A stretch of 64,000 bases of DNA from Nostoc edaphicum CCNP1411 (GCF_014023275.1 NZ_CP054698.1:5975001-6039000); one strand, 5' to 3'; positions 8,835 to 18,224 are shown, counted from the stretch's first letter. Notes: generated by a model not told the origin, from the letters alone. A program made the numbers and translations.

Positions 8835-9902
8835 TCAATCTAGAACTGCTTCATAAATGCATTTCAAAGATACAAAATAATCCTTTATATCCAAGTGTTT
8901 AACGCTGACTCGTGCATTATTTGCCAGAGATATTCTCAGATTTTCATCTGTAATTAAGGATTGCATTGCTTCTGATAATTGTTGAATATTCCCCGGATTA
9001 ATTAATAAACCATTCTGGTCTTGAGTAACTATTTCGGGTATTCCTCCTACTGCGGTAGTGATAACTGCTAAACCCCAACTCATTGCTTCTAGTAGTGCCA
9101 TAGGCAGACCTTCATTGTAAGAAGGCAACACAAATACATTAGCTTCAGTTAAAAGCTCGTCGCGTTTTTCTTGGTCTACCCAGTCAAGAATAGTGATGTG
9201 GTCAATAAGATTTAAAGTTGGAATCAAACTGCGAGCTTTTTCTACATCTCCATCCCCCGCCATAACTAACTTTGCTCGGCTTTGTTGAGCAGCAGGTATA
9301 GAAGCAAATGCCTTAATTAAATCAAATGCACCTTTGCGCTCACCAATGCGCCCTAAAAATAAGAAAAATATCTGCTTGGAATCTATCCTCTGTGGAATTT
9401 GTACGGGAATTTTTACCGGGTTAGGGAGAATTATAACTTGCTCTGACTTCAAACCAAGATTTTCAATATAGAATTTTTTCCAGCTATCTGATAAAACAAT
9501 AAAATGGGTAGATTTACGAAATGACCAACTGAGCCACTGCTGAAGCAATTGAGGAAGTTTAGAGTAAAACAAATGAAAATCAGCACTATGAGTATGAATA
9601 ATTACTGGTTTTTGAAATAGCCAACCAATAATAGTAGTAATTGAGTGACGAAAAGCACTACCTCTATCAGAAACATGAATGTGAATTAGGTCAGTTTTCT
9701 GGTTTAATAAGTTCCAAGCTAACTTAGCTATTGCTTGCAAAAACACTAACACCTTATGGACAGTAGAACCATTCGGTAAAGTAGTAATATGTGTAATTTG
9801 AATATCAGATGTAGTTTCTTCAAGAATGAGTTTTTCCACAGAAACTATTCCACCTTGGCGCTCTAAGCTTTCGCCTAACATAGTAATTTTCATGGGACTC
9901 AT
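8835..9902 (-). CDS. GT4-family glycosyltransferase
   Basis: 355 residues with the two-domain GT-B fold. The N-terminal half has G-G-I-V-S-V-E-K and H-I-H-V-S-D-R-G-S; the C-terminal Glycos_transf_1 domain shows F-L-F-L-G-R-I-G-E-R-K-G, V-M-A-G-D-G-D, the E-x7-E motif in S-Y-N-E-G-L-P-M-A-L-L-E-A-M and G-G-I-P-E-I-V. It probably adds a sugar to a polysaccharide or lipid precursor on the cytoplasmic face of the membrane. The start could also be the Met at residue 4, where M-K-I-T-M-L-G-E-S is the usual family beginning. It pairs in context with the WecB-like gene downstream. Confidence 0.9.
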   Translation of the reverse strand: MSPMKITMLGESLERQGGIVSVEKLILEETTSDIQITHITTLPNGSTVHKVLVFLQAIAKLAWNLLNQKTDLIHIHVSDRGSAFRHSITTIIGWLFQKPVIIHTHSADFHLFYSKLPQLLQQWLSWSFRKSTHFIVLSDSWKKFYIENLGLKSEQVIILPNPVKIPVQIPQRIDSKQIFFLFLGRIGERKGAFDLIKAFASIPAAQQSRAKLVMAGDGDVEKARSLIPTLNLIDHITILDWVDQEKRDELLTEANVFVLPSYNEGLPMALLEAMSWGLAVITTAVGGIPEIVTQDQNGLLINPGNIQQLSEAMQSLITDENLRISLANNARVSVKHLDIKDYFVSLKCIYEAVLD

Positions 9903-10144
9903 AATTGCTATTAATCTATTTTTGAAATTCAGTATGCTGGTGTATATATAAGCTATGATTAAAGATTTCTTGTAGATAGCTTATATCGTGAACTAGACTT
10001 TACTAAAAGCATTGCTAGAGCTAATTTTACTCACTCTATTGGGTGCGATCGCGGCTCCACGGATTCCTTAAATATGCATTTTTGTGATTTTTTACAGTAT
10101 TACTTACCTCCATAACAAAAACCTGCCTGCCATAGTAAGTGTTT

Positions 10145-10254
10145 GAGGATGTTTAAAAAGTATAGCTGGTAACTATTGAAGGGATGTGGGTTTCAAAGCC
10201 TCTCAGGAGTGGGGGAGAGGTTTGAAGTAGATATGTTGCGACTCTTTAAACATT
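10145..10254. repeat. Inverted-repeat element with GAGGATGTTTAAAAAGT end
   Basis: GAGGATGTTTAAAAAGT at 10145-10161 is matched by ACTCTTTAAACATT at 10241-10254 in reverse. The same end type bounds the element at 60406-60567. The 9903-10635 gap holds no gene I can support; a minus-strand 66-codon frame at 10353-10553 lies in repeat DNA. Confidence 0.45.
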
Positions 10255-10485
10255 TAAAACGTTTACTTAAGTAATTTTAACTTTTTAACCCTGTATAATA
10301 TATCATGTATCATGTCTATAGCCAAGACAATATAAAAAAAACTGAACTTTATTTATTTTTGACAGAGGTTTGGGCGTAAGTTTACACTAATGGCACCTTC
10401 CCCGCCTTTGGCTATGGGCGCTCGTGTCCCTACTCCACAAGAAGTAGTTGAGTATTTTTTTATTTGGAAGTCCCTTAGCTGTAAA

Positions 10486-10576
10486 GTAGACATCTCCAAA
10501 AGGAATGTAGATACGTGGAATTTTGCTGCTCTACAAGATTTTGGATAACGCATATTTAATTTCTGGAGATGTCTAC
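10486..10576. repeat. Inverted repeat with GTAGACATCTCCA ends
   Basis: GTAGACATCTCCA (10486-10498) has an exact reverse complement at 10564-10576. The 91-bp unit has no coding capacity and looks like a small insertion-element relic. Confidence 0.5.
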
Positions 10577-10590
10577 CAATAAAACCAAAA

Positions 10591-10616
10591 TAGAGACGTG
10601 AAATTTCGCGTCTCTA
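10591..10616 (-). terminator. Palindromic hairpin downstream of rtcB
   Basis: A 26-bp near-perfect palindrome (12 of 13 pairs) of the TAGAGACG...CGTCTCTA family lies 20 bp after the rtcB stop and is followed on the minus strand by a T-rich stretch. The same palindrome family recurs near 29480, 35870, 37020, 47256 and 54640. Confidence 0.55.
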
Positions 10617-10635
10617 CTTTTCTGCGTAGCAACCC

Positions 10636-12141
10636 TTACGCCTTAAACGTCAACACCGGACTTAACCGTGCCACAACATCAACCATTTCTGCCTGAACCT
10701 GCACATCAATCACAGACTGAATTGGTTTGTAAGCAGCGGGTGCTTCTTCAATGCGGCGTTCTTGACGCAGGGTGATGCAGTCTACCCCAGTTAATCCCAG
10801 TTCTGCCTCACTTTCAGATGCACCTCTGCGATTGAGGTCGAAGCGAGAATGAATTCTTCCTGCCCCATGTGAGGCCGAATTACAAAATACTGGATTGCCT
10901 CTACCCACCATCAGATAAGAATAAGCACCCATTGAACCTGGGATAATCACTGGTTGCCCTAGATGGGCGGGACAAGCGCCCTTGCGTGTTATCCACTTCT
11001 CAATTTTGGATTTTGGATTCTGGATTTTAGATTGGAGAGATTTTGTGTACAACGTCTCTACATCTTCAAGTTGTGGCAAGGTGATGTTATGCGGCAAGTC
11101 ATAAACTAGAGGTGCTTCAACATCTTTGTATACTTCTCGTAAACGCAGACGTAGCAATTCTGCTAACAGCAGGCGATTGACAAAGGCATAGTTAGCAGCA
11201 GTGGCTTCAGCTTGTAGGTAACTGGCGACTAGTTCGGGGTGAGAATAAGTAGAGAGAGGAAAAATCTGAGACTCAGGGTATTTCAGACCTTTTTGCCAAG
11301 TCGCCTTAGCTTTATCTCGCCACATTCCCCCAATATATTTACCCACGTTTCGAGAACCAGAGTGAATCATAAAAGCTAGCTGTCCTTCGCGCACTCCCCA
11401 AGCGTGGGCAAGTGTGCGATTTTCGACTTTATCAACCCGTTGCACTTCTACAAAATGATTACCACCGCCAATAGTTGCCAGTCCGCCATCGCGTACTAGT
11501 CCAGTATCGGGAACTAATTCTTCAGGCGCTAGTTTCCAGTTACCATCCATTGAACCACCCAAGAAAATGCGTTCGCTCTCTTGGGCAAGTTGTTGCAAAT
11601 CAGATTTGACCACACTCCCCGTAGGCTTATCTAGCATGATATCCAGCCAACCGGGAACTCCATATTGAAATAGCGATCGCATTGCGTGAGCAGTCATCGT
11701 CACATCACGCGTACCGAAGAAGTAATCCCCCTTCATACGTTCTACAAATTGGTCACGCTTTGCCAGAAATTCGTCGATTGTCAAATCAGCAACATGCAAG
11801 CGCATCCCACAATTGATGTCAGAACCGACAGCACCAGGGATGACCTGACCCACAGTTTCTACGACTGAACCAATGGCAACACCCGCATCACCTGGGTGAA
11901 AGTCAGGCGTGGCACAGGCACGACAAACACATCCACCTGAGGGGTGGCGGACGCTTGCCAAATTCGCTAACTGCTTCAGTGCCTTAGCTTCTACGGGAAA
12001 ATATTCCGGTAGTAACACTTCTGCTACAGGGGCATCAGGAGAATTAACTAGACGAACTGAATAAGTGCAATTGTTATAAGTTACATCTAAACCTTGCCGC
12101 TCTAAAGCACGCAAGAGACGCTTCAGATTTTTTGGCTGCAT
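10636..12141 (-). CDS. rtcB: RNA-splicing ligase RtcB
   Basis: 501 residues. RtcB joins 2',3'-cyclic phosphate and 5'-OH RNA ends using GTP and Mn2+. Visible active-site motifs are P-D-F-H-P-G, G-S-D-I-N-C-G-M with the metal-binding Asp and Cys, G-G-G-N-H-F-V-E, H-S-G-S-R-N-V-G, P-G-S-M-G-A-Y-S-Y and A-S-H-G-A-G-R containing the His that is guanylylated. Near residues 365-385 an extra lysine/serine-rich stretch precedes W-I-T-R-K-G-A; its DNA (about 10995-11045) is a TTTTGGATTTTGGATT-type intergenic repeat. No rtcA or archease gene is adjacent. Function in tRNA or stress RNA repair is inferred. Confidence 0.92.
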   Translation of the reverse strand: MQPKNLKRLLRALERQGLDVTYNNCTYSVRLVNSPDAPVAEVLLPEYFPVEAKALKQLANLASVRHPSGGCVCRACATPDFHPGDAGVAIGSVVETVGQVIPGAVGSDINCGMRLHVADLTIDEFLAKRDQFVERMKGDYFFGTRDVTMTAHAMRSLFQYGVPGWLDIMLDKPTGSVVKSDLQQLAQESERIFLGGSMDGNWKLAPEELVPDTGLVRDGGLATIGGGNHFVEVQRVDKVENRTLAHAWGVREGQLAFMIHSGSRNVGKYIGGMWRDKAKATWQKGLKYPESQIFPLSTYSHPELVASYLQAEATAANYAFVNRLLLAELLRLRLREVYKDVEAPLVYDLPHNITLPQLEDVETLYTKSLQSKIQNPKSKIEKWITRKGACPAHLGQPVIIPGSMGAYSYLMVGRGNPVFCNSASHGAGRIHSRFDLNRRGASESEAELGLTGVDCITLRQERRIEEAPAAYKPIQSVIDVQVQAEMVDVVARLSPVLTFKA

Positions 12142-12426
12142 GAAAACTCCAAATAGAGTCTTAAAAAAGACTCTTTGTTGTGAAAAAATGAGGAGACTTG
12201 GGTTCAGCAGCCGCGTCTCAAGTGGTGCGGAGGGTTGTTTTCTCTACAATTCTGAGAATAACAACAGGTTAATTCTGACTAATGTGGTTATATAGCCTTA
12301 ATAACACACACTTTCAGCGGATGACAAGTGTTTTGTAGTACGTTGTATTTTTGATGGGCAACGGTTACTCGGCTAAACCAAGCTTGTAAAGAGATTTGAA
12401 GTTTAACGAAAAACTTTTAAAAATCT

Positions 12427-12456
12427 CTAGACTCTCTAGCCGGCTAGAGAGTCTAG
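12427..12456 (+). promoter_or_regulatory. 30-bp perfect palindrome, likely MerR-type copper operator/promoter
   Basis: CTAGACTCTCTAGCC is followed directly by its exact reverse complement. TAGACT (12428-12433) and TAGGAT (12454-12459) could serve as -35 and -10 with a 20-bp spacer, the overlong spacing typical of MerR-regulated promoters, and the dyad centre sits near the spacer centre. It lies about 105 bp before the HMA copper chaperone; a MerR gene ends the cluster. The rest of the 12142-12562 gap holds a small GAGTCTT/AAGACTC hairpin near 12155 and no gene. Confidence 0.55.
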
Positions 12457-12562
12457 GATAAATTCAAGGCGACTCTCTTTCCAGTTATTTCTGACTGTTG
12501 ACAGATGTCCCTCAGTCATCCAGCTTGGTTTGGCTAGGTTGTTCATTTTATCCCGTAAATCT

Positions 12563-12757
12563 ATGACTCTCCAACTCACGGTTCCTAACATGTCTTGTTC
12601 TGTTTGTGCAAGCACCATCACCAAAGCACTTCAGGCAGTTGATGCTAATGCTAGTGTTCAGGCTGATCCAACAACCAAGCTTGTCAGTGTAGAAACTCAA
12701 GCATCAGAAACAACAATTAAGGAAGCATTGGCTGCTGCTGGCTATCCAGTTGCTTAA
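12563..12757 (+). CDS. HMA-domain copper chaperone
   Basis: A 64-residue single heavy-metal-associated domain with the metal-binding M-S-C-S-V-C motif at residues 10-15 and an A-A-A-G-Y-P-V end, like Atx1/CopZ proteins. It binds Cu+ in the cytoplasm and hands it to P-type ATPases. The frame extends upstream to 12530, but M-T-L-Q-L-T-V-P at 12563 is the usual beginning of the fold and is chosen. It heads the copper unit with the CopA gene 120 bp downstream. Specificity for copper rests on the CopA neighbour and the motif. Confidence 0.85.
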   Translation: MTLQLTVPNMSCSVCASTITKALQAVDANASVQADPTTKLVSVETQASETTIKEALAAAGYPVA

Positions 12758-12877
12758 GGGGACTAGGGACTGGGGACTGGGTAATGGGTACTGGGTAAAT
12801 AACCAATGCCAATCCCTAATCCCCAATCCCCAATTCCCAATCCCCAGTCTCCAATCCCCCAATCCCCAATCCCCAAC
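12758..12877. repeat. GGGACTGGG / CCCAATCCC repeat between chaperone and CopA
   Basis: A G-rich tract (GGGGACTGGG units, 12758-12798) is followed by a C-rich tract (CCCCAATCCC units, 12806-12876); they can pair into a long imperfect hairpin. The C-rich part is open in frame with CopA from an ATG at 12806, giving a Pro-Ile-Pro-Asn repeat that is probably not translated. No ribosome binding site lies before the CopA ATG. Confidence 0.7.
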
Positions 12878-15241
12878 ATGGATACTCTCACACTCAAACT
12901 TCGAGGCATGAGTTGCGCCGCTTGCGCCAACAACATCGAAAAGGCAATTCGCTCTGTTTCTGGGGTAAGGGACTGCAACGTTAACTTTGGAGCAGAACAA
13001 GCTACCATCAAGTACGATCGCTCTTTAGCCAATTTGGAGAAAATCCAAACTGCGATCGCATCTGCGGGATACTCTTCTTACTCACTCCAGGAAGAATTGC
13101 TCTCTGAAGAAGATGATGCTGAAAAAGCGAGTAGGGAAGCATTACAACGCCAACTTTTTCTCAAGGTAATGGTGGGAGGTGTAATCAGCATTTTCCTACT
13201 TTTGGGGTCGTTGCCGATGATGACTGGGCTGAACTTACCCTTAATTCCAAGCTTCTTGCAAAATTCTTGGGTACAGTTAGTGCTGACAACACCCGTCGTC
13301 TTTTGGTGTGGTGGATCTTTTTATCGGAATGGCTGGAAATCCCTCAAGCGCCATACGGCGACGATGGACACGCTGATTGCTTTGGGTACAAGTGCAGCCT
13401 ATCTATATTCTTTGCTTGTAACTGTTTTCCCGAAATTTTTTATTGCTCAGGGTTTGATACCTCATATTTATTATGAAGTTGCCGCCATTGTCATTACCTT
13501 AATTTTGCTGGGGCGGTTACTGGAAAATCGTGCTAGGGGACAAACTTCTGAAGCCATCCGTAAACTCATCGGACTGCAAGCCAAAGATGCCAGAGTTATC
13601 CGTGATGGTGTGGAAATTGATGTTCCCATCGCCGAAGTCAGAATTAACGATGTAATTTTGGTGCGTCCCGGTGAAAAGATTCCCCTAGATGGCGAAGTGA
13701 TTGCAGGTGGTTCGACGGTAGATGAAGCGATGGTGACTGGTGAAAGTTTGCCAGTTAAAAAGCAGCCGGGAGATGAGGTAATTGGAGCGACGATTAACGG
13801 TGCAGGTGCATTTCAGTTTCGGGTGACACGAGTCGGAAATGATACGTTTTTGGCTCAAATTGTCAAATTAGTGCAACAAGCACAAGGTTCTAAAGCACCT
13901 ATTCAGCGTTTGGCAGATCAGGTGACAGGATGGTTTGTACCAGCTGTGATTGCCGTTGCGATCGCCACTTTTGTCATTTGGTTTAACTTCACTGGCAACC
14001 TCACCCTAGCAACAATGACAACGGTGGGTGTACTGATTATCGCTTGTCCCTGTGCTTTAGGTTTAGCTACTCCCACTTCTGTAATGGTGGGGACGGGTAA
14101 AGGTGCAGAAAATGGCATTTTGATTAAGGGTGCGGACAGTTTAGAATTAGCACACAAAATTCAAACTATCGTTCTAGATAAAACTGGCACTTTGACTCAG
14201 GGGAAACCGACAGTTACAGACTTTGTAACTGTCAACGGCACAGCTAATGGTAATGAAATCAAGCTTTTACAGTTAGCAGCAACAGTAGAACGAAATTCTG
14301 AACATCCTTTAGCTGAAGCGGTTGTGAAATATGCTCAGTCTCAAGAAGTGAGTTTAACAGAGGCAGAGAACTTCCTAGCTAATGCAGGTAGTGGAGTCCA
14401 AGCAGTTGTTGCAAATCAGCTTGTGCAAATTGGTACACAACGCTGGTTAACAGAACTTGGAATTAACACCATGAGTCTCCAGCAGTATCAAGATGCCTGG
14501 GAAGCGGCTGGTAAAACAGTCATTTTGATTGCTGTAGATGGCGAACTACAAGGAATAATGGGTATTGCCGATGCCCTTAAACCTTCATCAACAGCAGTGG
14601 TGAAAGCATTACAGAAGTTAGGTTTAGAAGTAGTAATGCTCACCGGAGATAATCGTAAAACTGCTGATGCGATCGCTCTGCAAGTTGGCATCGAGCGAAT
14701 CTTTGCCGAAGTCCGTCCAGATCAGAAAGCAGCAATTATCCAATCTCTACAAGGGGAAATAGGTTACAGAGGGGCACAGAGAAAGAATTCTCATAACTCC
14801 TCACTCCTAACTCCTAACTCCCCACTCCCCACTCTCCACTCCCCACTCAGCACTCAGCACTCAATTGTCGCAATGGTAGGTGATGGGATAAATGATGCCC
14901 CAGCTCTAGCACAGGCTGATGTCGGAATTGCCATTGGTACGGGAACAGATGTAGCGATCGCAGCTAGCGATATCACCTTAATTTCAGGAGATTTGCAAGG
15001 AATTGTCACAGCGATTCAACTTAGCCGCGCCACCATCAACAATATCAGGCAAAATCTCTTCTTTGCCTTTATTTACAACGTCATTGGTATTCCCATTGCG
15101 GCGGGAATTCTGTTTCCCATCTTTGGTTGGTTACTAAATCCAATTATCGCCGGGGCTGCGATGGCTCTTTCTTCGCTCTCTGTCGTTAGTAATGCCCTCA
15201 GATTGCGTAACTTTCAACCAAAAACTATCTCACAATTTTAG
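12878..15241 (+). CDS. copA: Copper-translocating P1B-type ATPase
   Basis: 787 residues from the ATG at 12878, chosen because [10 protein letters not shown] starts the HMA domain (Cys13 and Cys16 in M-S-C-A-A-C). Eight membrane helices are expected; the transport motif is C390-P-C392, the phosphorylated residue Asp434 in D-K-T-G-T, with T-G-E-S, S-E-H-P-L, T-G-D-N and G-D-G-I-N-D-A-P. Tyr-Asn in helix 7 and Met-x2-Ser-Ser in helix 8 point to Cu+ (P1B-1). Residues about 628-662 are a repeat-derived insertion just before the hinge motif (see findings). It exports or delivers copper across the plasma or thylakoid membrane. Confidence 0.95.
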   Translation: MDTLTLKLRGMSCAACANNIEKAIRSVSGVRDCNVNFGAEQATIKYDRSLANLEKIQTAIASAGYSSYSLQEELLSEEDDAEKASREALQRQLFLKVMVGGVISIFLLLGSLPMMTGLNLPLIPSFLQNSWVQLVLTTPVVFWCGGSFYRNGWKSLKRHTATMDTLIALGTSAAYLYSLLVTVFPKFFIAQGLIPHIYYEVAAIVITLILLGRLLENRARGQTSEAIRKLIGLQAKDARVIRDGVEIDVPIAEVRINDVILVRPGEKIPLDGEVIAGGSTVDEAMVTGESLPVKKQPGDEVIGATINGAGAFQFRVTRVGNDTFLAQIVKLVQQAQGSKAPIQRLADQVTGWFVPAVIAVAIATFVIWFNFTGNLTLATMTTVGVLIIACPCALGLATPTSVMVGTGKGAENGILIKGADSLELAHKIQTIVLDKTGTLTQGKPTVTDFVTVNGTANGNEIKLLQLAATVERNSEHPLAEAVVKYAQSQEVSLTEAENFLANAGSGVQAVVANQLVQIGTQRWLTELGINTMSLQQYQDAWEAAGKTVILIAVDGELQGIMGIADALKPSSTAVVKALQKLGLEVVMLTGDNRKTADAIALQVGIERIFAEVRPDQKAAIIQSLQGEIGYRGAQRKNSHNSSLLTPNSPLPTLHSPLSTQHSIVAMVGDGINDAPALAQADVGIAIGTGTDVAIAASDITLISGDLQGIVTAIQLSRATINNIRQNLFFAFIYNVIGIPIAAGILFPIFGWLLNPIIAGAAMALSSLSVVSNALRLRNFQPKTISQF

Positions 15242-15254
15242 GGTAATTTAGCAA

Positions 15255-15482
15255 ATGTTCAGTAAAAAAATGCTTTGGGGAAGCCTGATAGCTTTAGTGC
15301 TACTCACTGGAACATCAGGTGTAACATTAGCAGAAATGCCAGCCCACTCATCAGAGCAAACAAGCCAATTCCAGCGCATCGAGCAACCTTTGGGCTTGAA
15401 AGTCGGTGTTGCGATCGCTGGTTTAGCCTTTATCGGACTAGAATTGTGGTGGTTTCTTCTCTATAAAAGTCCTGAGTCCTAA
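15255..15482 (+). CDS. Small membrane protein of the copper operon
   Basis: 75 residues: an N-terminal signal-like hydrophobic helix (about 6-25, ending in L-A-E), a hydrophilic stretch with a His (P-A-H-S-S-E-Q), and a C-terminal membrane helix (about 48-70). It follows copA by 13 bp on the same strand and so is likely co-transcribed. I do not recognise the family; position suggests a role in copper handling or in the CopA complex, but that is inference. Confidence 0.7.
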   Translation: MFSKKMLWGSLIALVLLTGTSGVTLAEMPAHSSEQTSQFQRIEQPLGLKVGVAIAGLAFIGLELWWFLLYKSPES

Positions 15483-15504
15483 ATAAGGAACAAAGAAATT
15501 GCTT

Positions 15505-15541
15505 TATTTTTTAATTTTTAATTCCGTCTTGCGGTACTAGT
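15505..15541. repeat. Truncated copy of the ACTAGTAC element
   Basis: The last about 37 bp of the element seen complete at 8541-8652 (TTTTTAATTTTTAATTCCG ... GCGGTACTAGT) stands here alone. Confidence 0.65.
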
Positions 15542-15638
15542 AGTATCTCAAGTTTCAATTTATGGGTAAACAAGTTTGTAGTAAGGACTTTAGTCCTTGT
15601 TTTCTAAGAATTAAAGTCCTTACTAAAAACACTAAAAA

Positions 15639-16076
15639 CTAGTTTGACAAAGTACTAGTTTTTTGAATGATGGGACAGATTGTATTCTCATTTTCCTGAT
15701 GATCGCTGATATTCTTCCAGCCTGAAAGCAATCCCTTTATTTCAGAGCGTAAAGTTAACAACTGATCAATTTGCTGATCAATCTGCAATACCTTCTCTTC
15801 AAGCTTTTCTTTAATTTCACCACAGGGAGTTTGTCCTTGATCATAAACCTGAAGAATATTTCCAATCTCTTCTAGGCTAAGACCAAGATTTTGTGCCCTT
15901 TTAATAAATGCTAGACGAGTTAGCACATCCAATGAAAACTGGCGAAAGCCTCCCTCTGTTCGTCTTGATGAATTAATTAAGCCTAAACTCTCGTAATAAC
16001 GAATTGTTCTGATGGGGATTCCAGTTAAATCTGTTACTTGACCAATTAAAAGCAGTTTTTTATCTTGAGCTAACAC
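15639..16076 (-). CDS. MerR-family metal-responsive regulator
   Basis: 145 residues with an N-terminal winged-helix reading I-G-Q-V-T-D-L-T-G-I-P-I-R-T-I-R-Y-Y-E (11-29), a helix-turn region, and a dimerisation coiled coil (about 82-118). Cys85 sits where ZntR/MerR carry a metal ligand, and Cys134 lies in a C-P-I-I motif like that of CueR, but the second loop Cys of CueR is absent; His126 is nearby. It probably controls the copper genes from the palindrome at 12427 by DNA distortion. Metal preference (Cu+, Zn2+) is open. It is convergent with the copper operon. Confidence 0.85.
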   Translation of the reverse strand: MLAQDKKLLLIGQVTDLTGIPIRTIRYYESLGLINSSRRTEGGFRQFSLDVLTRLAFIKRAQNLGLSLEEIGNILQVYDQGQTPCGEIKEKLEEKVLQIDQQIDQLLTLRSEIKGLLSGWKNISDHQENENTICPIIQKTSTLSN

Positions 16077-16143
16077 GGTAGATTTCCCAACTCTTGTAAT
16101 TATTATTACATATTTTGGAGACTATTTATAAAGCAAATTTTAA

Positions 16144-16258
16144 GTAGGGTGTGACATGGCTTTAGCCTACCGCACCGTGTTATGTAGCGGTGCGTTAGTC
16201 GATTAAATTATCTTTTTCGTGACCAATTATATCGAAACAAGCGCCTAACACACCCTAC
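16144..16258. repeat. GTAGGGTGTG inverted-repeat element
   Basis: GTAGGGTGTG (16144-16153) has its reverse complement at 16249-16258, bracketing GCGGTGCGTTAG and GCGCCTAACAC sequences, a repeat type common in cyanobacterial spaces. The remainder of the 16077-16585 gap is AT-rich; an ATCCATCATTGATGGAT hairpin sits at about 16379-16395. Confidence 0.55.
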
Positions 16259-16585
16259 ATAAATTTTATTTTTAATTTATAAATTACCTCTTGTATTTGA
16301 GAGTTTAAAAAAATATTTATATCAGTAGTTAAAATTTTTATCTGACTAGAGATTTTACTAAGTTTTAATTTTTCAAATATCCATCATTGATGGATATTTT
16401 TTGATCTAAGCTGATATTTACCTAGTATAAATTTGATGTTTTTGATAATAAATACTCAAAATAATACCTTATTGATTTTATCTATTGATTAGGTAACTGT
16501 TTGTCATGGTACTGAAAGTAACTGTTTTTTTTTAGTTCGCATGTTACTTCTAGATCAACTGCTTCACTTCAAGTGAAACCATAAA

Positions 16586-17674
16586 ATGAATCTCAACTCG
16601 CAGACTTCTAGCTCAATCCGTAAACCTAAAATTTTCAATAATCCAGAGCGTTTTATTGAGGGATGGTATTGGGTAATACCCTCTCAAAATCTGCGGGTGG
16701 GTGAAGTAAAACCTATCACGATTTTGGGCAGAGAATTAGTAATTTACCGTGGTAAAGACAAAAGAGTAGTTACCCTTGATGCCTATTGTCCACACATGGG
16801 CGCTCACCTTGCTGAAGGCAAAGTTGAGGGTAATGCACTACGTTGTTTTTTCCACCACTGGAAGTTTGATGCTGAAGGGATGTGTATTGATATCCCATGT
16901 TTAGATACGCCGCTTTCGCTAAAGTTACAAACTTGGCCCACTGCTGAAAAGTACGGGATGATTTGGGTTTGGACTGGAGAAATACCACAACAACCTCTAC
17001 CTTTTGTTCCAGAGTTGGAACAAAAAGAGTGTGATGTCGCCATCCATTCTCATTTTGTGATGAATTGTCACCCCAATGTGGTGATGATTAATGCCATCGA
17101 TGCTCAACACCTCAATACAGTTCACAAACTGCCAATAGAAGTTGTTTTTGAAAGACAGGAACTGAACGAGAATGCTATTATCTTCAGTAATACTACACCC
17201 ATCAAAGACAATTCCTTTTTCATTAAGCTCATCCGTCTTTTCTACAAAAATGCCATAACTTATAGTATTTGCTATTGGTACGGTAGCATTGGCATTGTGA
17301 CACTTGGCCCCGATTTCTTCCATGTCCACATGATGGTTGCAGTTCGCCTCTACGAAGGGGGAAAAACTGAAGGTCAAGTTTTGTTGATGACTAAAAAACG
17401 TAAAGGAATTTTTGGTTTGTTATGCAATAGAGTTATGCTATGGCTGACTAAGATTGCAGCTAAGTACTTTCTCATGGGTGATATTAAGATTCTCCAAACA
17501 ATTCAGTTTGATTTGAAAACTCCCATCAAAGCAGATCACTCAATTATGCAGTTTATTAACCATGTTGAAAAACAGCAATCCCTAATGTGGGTAACTTGGA
17601 AAGAAGGGCGATCGCGCGATGTGGAGAGCAAGCCCAAGCGTGAAAGATGGCAAGATACAATGAGTAATGACTAA
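16586..17674 (+). CDS. Rieske-type aromatic-ring-hydroxylating oxygenase
   Basis: 362 residues. The Rieske 2Fe-2S centre is C68-P-H70 with C87-F-F-H90. The mononuclear iron site is N169-x2-D172-x2-H175-x4-H180, the conserved arrangement of ring-hydroxylating oxygenase alpha subunits. C-terminal residues form the substrate domain. The substrate is unknown; cyanobacterial relatives act on chlorophyll derivatives, sterol-like or aromatic compounds. No reductase or ferredoxin gene is adjacent, so electrons probably come from general ferredoxin. No ribosome binding site is obvious before the ATG. Confidence 0.88.
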   Translation: MNLNSQTSSSIRKPKIFNNPERFIEGWYWVIPSQNLRVGEVKPITILGRELVIYRGKDKRVVTLDAYCPHMGAHLAEGKVEGNALRCFFHHWKFDAEGMCIDIPCLDTPLSLKLQTWPTAEKYGMIWVWTGEIPQQPLPFVPELEQKECDVAIHSHFVMNCHPNVVMINAIDAQHLNTVHKLPIEVVFERQELNENAIIFSNTTPIKDNSFFIKLIRLFYKNAITYSICYWYGSIGIVTLGPDFFHVHMMVAVRLYEGGKTEGQVLLMTKKRKGIFGLLCNRVMLWLTKIAAKYFLMGDIKILQTIQFDLKTPIKADHSIMQFINHVEKQQSLMWVTWKEGRSRDVESKPKRERWQDTMSND

Positions 17675-17802
17675 GTAAGTCGGCGCAATTAAAGCTAACT
17701 GGTGGGGGCTGTCCTTTGTCATTGGTTATTGATCATTGATAATGGTTTTAAGCCTATTTAAGTTTCGTAACATAATTTGGTTTGTTCCCACCGACTTACT
17801 TA
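17672..17802. repeat. MITE-like element with TAAGTAAGTCGG ends
   Basis: TAAGTAAGTCGG at 17672-17683 has its exact reverse complement at 17791-17802; total 131 bp. Its left end supplies the stop codon of the Rieske gene. The centre has a heptamer tract (GTCATTGGTTATTG). The rest of the gap to 18224 holds a GGGGCGTA/TACGTCCC hairpin near 17908 and no gene. Confidence 0.55.
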
Positions 17803-18224
17803 ACATCATGTCTAGATGACCAGAATTCCATCAGAGTGCTTGGTCAATTAAACAGATACCATATCATACCATTGTCAAAAATCTTTGCAACAAATTAATC
17901 GTTTGTAGGGGCGTACAGATATACGTCCCTCCAATGTATGGATAGCAGATATTTTATGAAAGATTATAATTAATAAAGTTTAAAAGTTCAATAAAGTTAC
18001 TTTTAACTTTTAACTTATTTTTTACTGGGCTACCATATTAATAAAAAGAAGTGGCAAAGCCACTTCCTAATTCCCAGGTAGAACCTAAGTTATGAGTATA
18101 ACGACTACAAAATTTTGAAATAGTATAAACAAACACCAATTAACTGAATATCTCTATTTTCCTTGTTTTCTGGGTGGGAAATCCTGATTTCTATCCGCCA
18201 AATAACTGTATATTTACATAAGTT

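Noticed and set aside
10353..10553. 66-codon minus-strand frame with G-V-G-T-R-A-P-I-A-K-G
   Set aside because: Composed of repeat sequence that gives similar short frames elsewhere in such genomes; overlaps an inverted repeat.
12806..12877. N-terminal extension of CopA made of Pro-Ile-Pro-Asn repeats
   Set aside because: The DNA is an intergenic repeat and the HMA domain begins at the ATG at 12878.
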